Made by a program: the position numbers and the translations under genes. Positions 54,085 to 62,057 of a stretch of DNA of 62,057 nt are shown piece after piece. The stretch comes from Porogramme epimiltina (lineage: Eukaryota > Basidiomycota > Agaricomycetes > Polyporales > Polyporaceae): positions 1 through 62,057 of the forward strand of contig FTLJ01000535.1 of assembly GCA_900155495.1 (NCBI GenBank). The letters are read 5' to 3'. Under the pieces are notes generated by a model that worked only from the letters and a program-made list of their open reading frames with translations, was not told the DNA's origin and did not search any database. Positions within the stretch are counted from its first letter, which is position 1, and each line of letters starts with the position of its first letter.

Positions 54085-56059
54085 TCACCCCCCGTCGAGC
54101 CTGTAGACTCCCGCTCCTGGCCTTGGACATACAACGATCCACCAGAGATAAATATTGCGTCGGAGACGGTATGTCCTCCTGTTGGCCGGTGCCCCTGCTC
54201 GCTGCGCACATATTGACGTATATTGAGCCTTGGTGCGCACCGTTGTTAGTCGAGCCGATGAGCTGACACAATTCATCCCTAGCTTCTAGGAACACTCACG
54301 CAGTAAGCACCGCGTTGACATACACTAGAGACGTTGTATTAAATCACGGTGCTAATGTGGGATTCAAGTAGGGTGACATACGCTTTCCTAGCATGAAGTT
54401 GAGAAGGAGATCGTATAGGTTGCCTTGTGCTGCAACATACTAAACAAAGACGGCCTGTCAGAGAGACGGAGAAGTGAGGTGTCACGAGGAGATGACTTGC
54501 AGAAATCAAGTCCCCAAGATCACAGAGACTGAAAAGGAAGGAATCAGCTTGACTTTATACTCTTCACAGGCACATATGAGCGCACGCTGTGAGTAAACCG
54601 GTTGATACAGTGATAACAATAAGTTTTGTGATCATGTCATCGGACCTAAAGAGAAAATGATGAGCATGTGTAAGGTGACCACGGCCACGCATGACTCCCT
54701 GCATGACGTACTTGCGAAACCCCGTCCGGCTCTTGTGAAGGTAGTAGCATAGGGCCAACCCAATAAAGAGGTCGGTCCCCACGGAGGTTGAGAGGCCGGC
54801 TATCCCGAGTTTCTGTTGTTGTCTCCGATCAATTCACTGCATTTATCAGAACATTTAGAACCTACTGTGAGAGTACGAGCCGCTACGAAATAATTGAAGA
54901 ATGTGTAGCTACTCGCTAGATTAACCCGGCTCTAGCGTAGAAATGATGGTACGTCAACCTACATTCGCGCCGAGAAGACTGGTAGGGATAGAGGTTGAGT
55001 TATGCTGTCAACACGTTCTCGTTTTAATGGACGTACGGATAGTGAGGACTAGTAGTAGGATGTTGTGTATCAGATCATAACAACTGGAGAGATACGATTA
55101 GAACGAGCGTACCAAAGGTGGTTATGGCCATCACACACTACAGAAGTTATTTGAGTAATACTAGCCCGAGGTGGATACGTCACGGTCCTTACCGCAGCCA
55201 CCGTCAAATATAAATTATGACTGACTAAGAGCAAGTCAGGGCGTGAGGCAGGTAACACCTCAAGAGCGATGTAACTCACGGTTGTAGAGTCGAATGGTTA
55301 AAAATCTGTTCGAAGGGGTCTGAAGTGAGAGGTACGAAGAGATAATCCATGATAGGTAGTGGCCTACGCGTTCATGATCGCGTTCGTAATCCCCTGCATC
55401 ACTTCTCATCCACCTTGAACGCATAGGTATAGCGAGGAGACAGACGCACGTTTATCACCATCTGCGACTGAAGTATGTTGCGTCATGAATACTTGGCCTA
55501 CACCCCGCCATCTGTGGCCGCGGAGCCAGTCCTACATACCGGGATGCTCCTGGTACAAGAGGTGAGTAACTGAGCATGAGGGAAGTAGGGCTAGTGCTTA
55601 CCATACAACGGTAGTAAACAAAGAGAGCGGATTATTGAAATCCAGCACTAGATAGCTGTATACGCCGTGTAATACACAGGCTGAATGTAGGGTGTCTAGA
55701 GCGCTGTATAGGGTGTGTGTAAGGCTTGAGTGTCTTATATGATACAGGGACGTCGTACAAAAGTACAACAACCTATTCATTCCAAAGATTAAATAGCTAG
55801 CTCTCTCAAAAGCTTCATGGAACGTACAAGCGCGTGGAGTCGAGAGCTGTCGCTTTTCGCCCTCGACGAGCGAAAGTAGTGGAAAGCTTGGAGACAGTTG
55901 ATACCATACAAGCTCAACAGCGACCGTAGCAGTCAGCCATAGTGGACGTCAGAGCGGCCCCAAAAGTATATATGCTCACATAGAGGAAAAAGAGGACCCA
56001 AGGAAAAGCATTCCGAGGGTCGTGTTCAGATTGACCCCGAATAGTAGCGGAGAAACCAT
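54085..56059 (-). CDS. DUF6534-type multi-pass membrane protein, copy 2
   Basis: Exon 1 starts at 56059: MVSPLLFGVNLNTTLGMLFL then GSSFSS, spliced after AT to C-TTG-TAT, exactly as in copy 1, giving LYGINCLQAFHYFRSSRAK. Later pieces are ALDTLHSACVLHGVYSYLVL and DFNNPLSLFTTVVW, then VGTDLFIGLALCYYLHKSRT, MITKLIVITVSTGLLTA and YVNAVLTA followed by SSARLTTVRTKAQ. These correspond in order to the LYG, DT-HS-CVH, YLV...FNP, D-x-x-x-x-x-L, NTGLLT and NSVLA segments of copy 1. Several middle exons I could only place roughly. The 3' end is uncertain: the last exon is set by the frame resembling SRRSIK of copy 1, but other frames remain open to about 53864. Unknown function. Confidence 0.7.
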
Positions 56060-56968
56060 GTTGAGGCGCGACTCTGGTTAGATCGAATAGTCAGGAGGAG
56101 TATGGGTCAGGGAGAATGCAACGCAGGAGATGGCCTTATACGGGTGAGCCAAACGAGCTCAGAAGTCAACAGACATAGGGATCGAGCTGCAGAGATGTCG
56201 AGAACCCTCCATGCACCGCGGTGGGAACCCCAAGCGAGGAACGGCTACCTGAAAGAAGACCCGTACGGAGGGCGATGAGACTTCGAACCCAAGTATGGCA
56301 CCCGCGCTCACCATTGAGGCACCGTCCCTTGAATCTTCCCATATGCGTGTGAAACGAGTATAGCGTTAAGGACAACTCGGAAGGATGAATACTAAACGCA
56401 GCCTTCAATCGCAGTATCCCATCTCAATCCCTTGGATCAGAAATCGAGGCGGTAAGCTTTTTGCATCATTGTAGATAGGTCTATACTTGGCGTAATTCTG
56501 GATAGAGCAGCTTCAACCATATACGGACCCGCTATACTATCGAACGTTAACGGGTGGCTGCGGCGTAGTGCTTCTATGGGCGTCGATACGAAGACCCGAG
56601 TAATGCTCTCCCTAAACGGAGGATCTCCGGAGGTATCTATTTTCCTGGGCTCCCTGTGCGATGTTTCATCACACAGCACGTTCTCGACATCAGAAACTCT
56701 CCCTTCTTACAAGGAAACACAAGTGACGGACCTATTTGCCATACATGGACACTCCCGACCGGAGTATGGTTGCCTTAGGGCACAGACGGCGAGGGGTGGG
56801 CGGCCTTGGTCGCACAAGATTCACCGGATGCAATGTATGTTTTGGCGTACATGAGAGACATTCAGCCACAAAGCGTGTAGACACGGTGAGAGAATGGCGT
56901 TAAAATACGATAGGTCACGCTGCGCCAGGCCCGCAGTTATCGTAGCAGCCCACCCGTCGTAAGCCCTT
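56060..56968. other. Intergenic with a tRNA-like sequence
   Basis: About 900 bp without a gene. Contains the tRNA-like element listed at 56262-56337. Confidence 0.5.
56262..56337 (-). repeat. tRNA-like sequence, possible SINE head or tRNA pseudogene
   Basis: On the minus strand an A-box-like GGTGCCTCAATGGTGAGC is followed about 20 nt later by a B-box-like GGGTTCGAAGTC, the spacing of an RNA polymerase III internal promoter. The sequence does not fold into a proper tRNA (no matching acceptor or anticodon stem), so it is either a decayed tRNA or the 5' part of a tRNA-derived SINE. Confidence 0.4.
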
Positions 56969-58140
56969 CTAAGAAGCCGCACGGAGACCCCCCTCGATGT
57001 CCTGCCACTTCCAGAGGCTCTGACCGGGGTTGACGAGCTCGTTGTCGTTACGTGTCGAGAAATCCATGGCTCCCTCGCCAATCGCAATCCTAGAACCATG
57101 GTGTCAGGCGTCTCCATTAAGCTACCACATTACGATGACTACTCACTTCAAATAGTCGAGGAACCTCTGGGCCTGGTCAGCCGGAGATGCCTCACGGAGC
57201 GACGCGCGGACGGACTCGGCGCTGACGCTCTCGATCGGGCCCTTGGGCACGCCGCGCACACGGGAGACCGCATCCGCGACATCTTCCGTGCTCGCATTGG
57301 TGCCTGAAATGCGCACCGTCTCTGGCACGCTTGCCGCGGTGGCGGGGTCGAGCGCGAGAATGGAAAGCCGTGCGACAGCGCGCGCGATGTCGACCTGCGA
57401 CGTCCAGGCGGAAGGGGTAGAAGGAGGGCCGACGATGCTGTACGCGCCCTTGGCAATGTCGAAGCCGAGCAAGGCAGCTACATGCGATGCGGCTCGGTTA
57501 GCTCATGCTACGCCGACGAAATGCTTGAGACATACCGAACTGGGTGAAGAGTAGATCAAGGAAAGCGCCGGTGTAGACTGAGATCGCTTTGGTCCGGCCC
57601 TTGAACGACTCGCGAGCGAGGGAAGCAAGCGCTTTCTTGCCCGCCCATTCTGGATGCTCGTAGCCTGGGAAGCTAATCACGTTATGGTCTCTGTACAGAT
57701 AAGTGTATGCGCTTGTTAGAAACGCCAATGAAAACGTCTGAAGAACGCTCACGCTCCGAACTCCCCGAGGAAGTAAACCTTGGCATTGCTCGCGGCCACG
57801 GCGGAAATGAGCTTCTTCTTGTCGTCCTCCGAAACCTGGCCAGTCAAGGTGTTGATGATGACGTCCGCTCCAGCAAATGTTTCGGAGAAAGGCGCGTCGA
57901 AAGCCACCAGTTCCGCTCCAAGCGCAGCCAGCTGCGAGGATTTGTCGGACTTGGGGTCACGCGTGGTAACACGGACAGTGGGGAATGCGGCACGATACTC
58001 CGTGAGGAAGATCTTTGAGATATGTGAGCCTAATCGAGGGGTCAGCGATGAGCGTCGTTCCGAAGAAGTTGAGCCGCACCTAGCCAGCCAGTGCCACCGA
58101 CGATGACGACAGTTGCCTTAACATTAGAGGACTCGGACAT
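56969..58140 (-). CDS. NmrA-like NAD(P)-binding protein
   Basis: Six exons or so with consistent phases. Start MSESSNVKATVVIVGGTGWL; the GGTGWLG motif is the nucleotide-binding loop and is split by the first intron. Then ISKIFLTEYRAAFPTVRVTT with RDPKSDKSS, VAFDAPFSETFAGADVIINT, KLISAVAASNAKVYFLGEFG, DHNVISFPGYEHPEWAGKKA, ISVYTGAFLDLLFTQFG and GFDIAKGAYSIVGPPSTPSA. It ends RNDNELVNPGQSLWKWQDIE, GGLRAAS and the stop at 56969-56971. This matches the NmrA/isoflavone-reductase-like atypical SDR family; such proteins are redox sensors or reductases. The catalytic Tyr/Lys pair of classical SDRs is not evident, so a regulatory role is possible. Substrate unknown. Confidence 0.88.
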
Positions 58141-58215
58141 GCGGATGTGTTATGAGTGCGAGGAGGTCAGAAGGGTCTGTGGGGTCGATTGTCGTCAGAC
58201 CTCCACAAGTGTGAG

Positions 58216-58222
58216 TTATATA
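58216..58222 (-). promoter_or_regulatory. TATA box of NmrA-like gene
   Basis: TATATAA on the minus strand, about 76 nt upstream of the ATG at 58140. Confidence 0.5.
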
Positions 58223-58440
58223 CTGTACCCTCGGTACAACCAATGCTTGCTCTACACTGCATTTTGACGATATGCGAGCCTAGTAGGATCCATCGCTCAG
58301 TGGCGACGGCCCACAATCCGTTTGCGCCATGATGACGTGACAGAATGCACATACGGCGAGTCTCACCTTAGGAGAGGGTAATACCGAGCCCCGCCGCCTT
58401 CGCCGTCCACGCTTGCGACACCCAGGAGTTATCCTGATGA

Positions 58441-58500
58441 CGGTACGGCGAGCGGTGGGTCTAGACGGCGTGCGGTGGGTCCGCACGGCGCTCGGTGGGT
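58441..58500. repeat. Three imperfect 20-bp tandem repeats
   Basis: Three consecutive 20-bp units share the core ACGGCG-x-x-CGGTGGGT with small differences in the first few bases. A minisatellite-like array in a GC-rich patch. Confidence 0.8.
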
Positions 58501-59018
58501 CCGGGCTCGGCAAGGTTGGCATCGTACTGGCTATCACATCATGCCTTGTCCGGGTCAAGAGATTTGCCCCTACGCTGTATTCGCGACTTGGTACACACAA
58601 GTCCAGAGTCGTAAGTAGACGAGGCTCAAGTAGATGATGGAATCTTCAAATTGAGTAAGCATTACACCGGAAGCGCCTATATCGCGATTAGCGTCTGAAA
58701 TGAGTGTCAACTTTTCACTCACCAAGCGCAACGTAGCTGGTATTCGATAACGATCCTAGCGGAGTGGAGGCGGGGAGCTTGGAGATGCCCGACTGGCCGA
58801 CCCCCGACCGACCGGTGATGAGCAAGCGACGCCAAAAGGGGCGCTGCGCTGACTTGACGCTGACGCAAGCGCCAAGCTTGACAGCTGCCACATGACGCTA
58901 CGCCTTTCTCGCGGAATGCTGCTTTGAAGGCTGAGTGAGGAACGGGGTGCAATAATGTTTTCTCTTTAGGTACCGTGCCAGTGTGCGCGCGGAGAATTTC
59001 CAAAAATAAGTAAAACTA

Positions 59019-59118
59019 TCCCTCGAGCCGGGATCGAACCAGCGGCCTTGAGATACCGGAAGGTCCAGGGTAATTATCCAGTTACAGTCTCACGCTCTTC
59101 CAGCTGAGCTATCGAGGG
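59019..59118 (-). tRNA. tRNA-Tyr (GTA) with intron
   Basis: Minus strand: acceptor CCCTCGA pairs with TCGAGGG, D stem GCTC...GAGC, anticodon stem TGAGA/TCTCA, loop CTGTAA then an intron of about 27 nt, then A. The T arm is GCTGG-TTCGATC-CCGGC with discriminator A. Anticodon GTA reads Tyr; tRNA-Tyr genes of fungi typically carry an intron at this place. Confidence 0.88.
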
Positions 59119-59653
59119 CGATATGAAGAGGAAAAGAGTTGTTGTTATATATGTTTATCTTTGCCGACGAGAGCATTACGGGGCAACTTCGCTATCGACT
59201 CTTCTTCCGCGGCCACCAGCATCATTCTCTAGGGGCTTACAGCACTCACAGCAAATCTAGGAAGATTAATAGAAGAGTAGCGAACGATGTACCCGCCTAG
59301 GGTGGGCTAGGCAACCCTTGACGCTGTCATCCTCAGGGAACTGATCAGCACACAGTAGCGGCCGCATTATAGCCATCGCGTAAATCGTAACGTACACGCA
59401 TCCTATGACAACACGCTGCCTAGGCGTTACGAATCAATCTCACTATCTCAAGAGCGTTACGGATTTGAGCTCGAAGTGCTGTTGCCTTAACCGTGGTGAG
59501 CTGGCGCGGCGTGGCAAGGTCAAGTGTCCACCGGCCCTTGAATCCGTTCACTAGCATTCTCTGCTAGCCCGCATATAGGCCCAGAGTATGTTACTGTGCT
59601 AGCTCGGCTATGCGCTACTGACATATCTGCTTTCAAGTTGTAGGCAAAGAGCA
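59119..59653. other. Intergenic upstream of HET G
   Basis: About 535 bp with no gene; contains the promoter of HET G. Confidence 0.5.
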
Positions 59654-61560
59654 ATGTGGCTTCTCAATACCGTCCGTGCGGAGCTTAGCTTGTTCCCGGG
59701 TCCCGCGGCAGTTCCAGGCGGTTATGCTATCCTGTCGCACACATGGATGGGAGAGGAACAGACGTTCCAGGAAGTCCAAGTCATTCGCACGATGTGCGCG
59801 GAGACTGGTGGCAATCCACGCGACTACGTATCGGAGAAGATCCGCAGGTGCTGCGTTCTCGCTGAAGACTACGGACACGAATGGGTTTGGATCGACTCCT
59901 GTTGCATCGACAAAACGAGTAGCACCGAGCTTTCAGAGGCGATCAACTCAATGTTTGACTGGTACGTCCTCTCAGAGATCTGTTTCGCCTACCTCGAGGA
60001 TGTCCCAGCCGACGACGACATCCATTCCAAGAGATCGGCGTTTCGGCATGCGCGATGGCACAAACGAGGATGGACCCTACAAGAGCTCGTAGCCCCCACC
60101 TTCCTCGTATTCTTGTCGCGGGACTGGGCAAGGATTGGCACGAAGCTCGATCTCGCCTCGCTTCTCCGCGAAATAACGGGCATACACCCGACATATCTTA
60201 CAAGAAGGCTACCTTTCCATAAAGCGTCTATCGCGGTGCGGATGTCGTGGGCATCTCGTCGGAACACGACACGCCTAGAGGACGAAGCTTACTGTCTGCT
60301 GGGTCTGTTCAATATCAAGATGTCTATTCTATATGGAGAAGGTCGCCAAGCCTTCCGACGCCTGCAAGAAGAGTTGTCAAAACAGTCTCCGGATACGACG
60401 CTCTTCTTCTGGAGCTCGGGAGACATTCATACTGAAGTCCAGAACGTCCAGTCTGCGGAACCGCTGGGCACTATATGGTCTAGTTTCAACGTCGCGTATC
60501 ACGCGGATCGGTTCCTCTTCGCACCTTCTCCTCAGTCCTTTCAGTGCAGCTCCGTGGTATACACGCCTGCCCTTCCGCGAGGAGATTCAGGTATCCTACA
60601 GCCCTATATGCGATACCAGTGGTCACATCAGGTACGCACACCTGTCTCGTATATGCTGTGCCTTTCCGCATGCTCAAATCAACGTACGACCAGGGCGGTG
60701 ATGCGTGCTCTATAGAGCGACAGAGATCCGGACCGTTCGGCACTATAGAGCTCCCTTCTTTCAAAATTACTCCCCACGGTGTGCGGTGCCGTTTCCCTCT
60801 TGCTGAAGTGGAAGGCATCACCATCGCCGTCCTTCTATGCCAATCTGCAGATCAACATTACGGCCTTCTTTTGCACCCCGCCCAAGAGGAAGAACTGCAA
60901 GACCCTTCTCGAAGAACCTACTATGTTTCCTGGAGCTTCAAATCATCCACGGCGATCCTTCCTTACCGCATAGCCGCGCTCGGTAACGACCTCTACAACC
61001 TCCGTTTCAGAGGAAAGCCCGTAGTCGCAACCTGGCGCGACATCAATATCCGTGCGAGCCCTCCCCTGGACAGCAGCCTTGAGCCTGCACACCTCATTCT
61101 CCGGTTCATCCCCGACTGTCTGTCCCTCGTGCCCTTCCGCGTCCCACGCTGGCTGATAGGCGTCCTCCGCTCCCTCGGCTTCTTCCCCCTCTCGTCCTAC
61201 GACCCCTCCTCATCCGCATGGAACGCTGTCGTCTTCTTTGCACACACATCAGTCTTCGAAGGTGTTTGCATCGCTCTCGGACTCTGCTCGCGGCCAGAGC
61301 CCGCGTCCCGCGCGCGATCGTCTCGCGCGGCCTCTGTTGGCCCTATCACAAGAAAGCACTGGGCGCGTGCGCGGCCAATGACCGCGTCAAACTGGAACGA
61401 CCTTGCTTGGACTCAACAAGCGCACAACTGCGCTACGGACCACATCGACGGATGGGGCCCCACCGGCTCGAGGACTTTCGGGGATGCCGAGCGTGCCGTG
61501 CATCAGAAAAAAAGCCGCCGGCCCGTTGCGCCACAGGGGCGGGTGTATCGCATTCCATAG
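59654..61560 (+). CDS. HET-domain/DUF8212 protein, copy G, truncated C-terminus
   Basis: Exons 59654-60631 and 60694-61560 with a 62-nt phase-0 intron (GTACGC...ACCAG), about 614 residues. HET motifs: YAILSHTWMGEEQ, WVWIDSCCIDKTSS, SEAINSMFDWYVLSE and RGWTLQELVAP. DUF8212 block: EDEAYCLLGLFNIKMSILYGEG. Exon 2 begins GGDACSIERQRSGPFGTIELP (split at FG), then VRCRFP, AVLLCQSADQ, GLLLHPA, LGNDLYNLRFRG, WRDINI and FRVPRWLIGVLRSLG. The shared module normally continues FGD-ER--RLSF...TTLVLH-EL. Here it stops after FGDAERAV and reads HQKKSRRPVAPQGRVYRIP, stop. The last 60 or so residues of the module are therefore missing, replaced by unrelated DNA. The HET domain is intact, so it may still be functional or may be a recent pseudogene. 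Confidence 0.85.
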
Positions 61561-61831
61561 CGCCGGCACACGCCTCATTGCGCGCTGTAGCCGCTATAGC
61601 ACTCTATAGCACGGCACGAGGGTCTATAGCATTCTAGAGCACGGCACGAGGGTCTATAGCATTTTATTGCACCGCATAGCAGCGTGCAAGGTATGGTAGC
61701 ACTTTATTGATCTTAGTGGTAACTATATTGTATTTGATTGCGGAAGGCAAGGTACTATAGCATTTGGTTGACGGTGCTCGTGCTACCTGAGAGTATCGTA
61801 GGGCACGCGATCCGAACAGTGAAAACAACTC
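61500..61831. mobile_element. Repeat-rich, transposon-terminus-like sequence disrupting HET G
   Basis: Unrelated DNA starts after the GTG codon near 61500. It holds many copies of CTATAGCA-type motifs, including a 30-bp tandem unit (CTATAGCACT...GCACGAGGGT) at 61594-61623 and 61624-61653 with a partial third copy, and later isolated copies near 61752. The palindromic octamer GCTATAGC also occurs. Clustered short subterminal repeats are typical of several fungal DNA transposons. I see no transposase or terminal inverted repeat inside the window, so the class is not assigned. Confidence 0.5.
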
Positions 61832-62057
61832 TTATTTGTACTGTCTACTACTACTACTACAAGCATTGAGGGTGCCTGGGCGGCGGAAGCGCAGCCTGTT
61901 TCGGACACGAGCGTGTCCCGCCGGCCGTTGCGCGCGCCACTCGGGGCACCCAGGGGCGGCGATGCACTCGTTGGAGCCCGTGCGCGTGAGCCGCTCGTTC
62001 GACCCAGAGTGCTTGCGCGAGGGCCCGCGCTGCGCCGCGGCGAGCGCGGATGCGCAC
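61832..62057 (-). CDS. Partial GC-rich frame running off the window edge
   Basis: One of two open minus frames. This one codes SGSNERLTRTGSNECIAAPG with CPEWRAQRPAGH and runs to TAA at 61832-61834; the other is Arg-rich. It could be the 3' end of a transposon gene next to the repeats. No family recognised. Confidence 0.2.
   Translation of the reverse strand, partial: CASALAAAQRGPSRKHSGSNERLTRTGSNECIAAPGCPEWRAQRPAGHARVRNRLRFRRPGTLNACSSSSRQYK

Larger units (their letters stand above)
58141..59018. other. Intergenic
   Basis: Contains the NmrA-gene promoter and a 20-bp tandem repeat, listed separately. No gene seen. Confidence 0.5.

Noticed and set aside
53864..54295. 143-codon minus frame as a separate gene
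   Set aside because: It overlaps the last exons of DUF6534 copy 2 and is not supported by motifs; treated as an alternative frame of that 3' end.

Overview
The window looks like nuclear DNA of a filamentous basidiomycete, most likely an Agaricomycete of the polypore type. Genes are split by many very short introns (about 45-65 nt, GTRNGY...YAG). Several families are typical of mushroom-forming fungi: HET/DUF8212 incompatibility-like proteins, DUF6534-type multi-pass membrane proteins, an F-box/LRR protein and a 7TM orphan family. The order is a personal inference from gene content; there is no rRNA or marker gene.

Layout. 1-0.7 kb: a basic Ser/Arg/Pro-rich protein with an internal tandem duplication. 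1.2-12.8 kb: three HET-domain genes (A, B, C), all on the minus strand, with a secreted 5'-nucleotidase-type metallophosphoesterase (+) between B and C. 14.4-17.9 kb: a possible small Cys-rich secreted protein, then a divergent pair of paralogous small secreted proteins. 18.7 kb: tRNA-Ala(AGC) with a tiny intron. 19.4-22.3 kb: a second phosphoesterase, inverted relative to the first. 23.7-26.1 kb: housekeeping pair, coatomer zeta (-) and a carnosine N-methyltransferase-like protein (+). 26.4-35.4 kb: three more HET genes (D, E, F), all plus strand; a near-perfect 102-bp hairpin sits between E and F. 36-39.4 kb: a membrane-anchored LRR protein (-) and clathrin light chain (+). 40.3-58.1 kb: a DUF6534 gene (+), two tandem dihydroflavonol-reductase-like dehydrogenases (+), an F-box protein (-), a 7TM orphan (-), an unrecognised protein (-), a second DUF6534 gene (-) and an NmrA-like protein (-). 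59.0 kb: tRNA-Tyr(GTA) with an intron. 59.7-61.6 kb: a seventh HET gene (G), truncated at its 3' end where a repeat-rich, transposon-like sequence begins and runs to the window edge.

The HET genes are the main theme. All seven share one architecture: N-terminal HET domain, DUF8212 block, one short phase-0 intron, then a second exon coding for a conserved C-terminal module I cannot assign to a named domain. They differ mostly in the linker around the intron and in their C-terminal tails (hydrophobic in B and E, a Ser/Pro-rich extension of about 300 residues in F, truncated in G). The left three point one way and the right three the other, and paired paralogues (phosphoesterases, small secreted proteins) are also inverted around roughly 15-16.5 kb. 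This suggests growth by inverted as well as tandem duplication inside a region bounded by housekeeping genes. HET proteins usually act in non-self recognition and cell death, so this may be an allorecognition island, but nothing in the sequence proves function.
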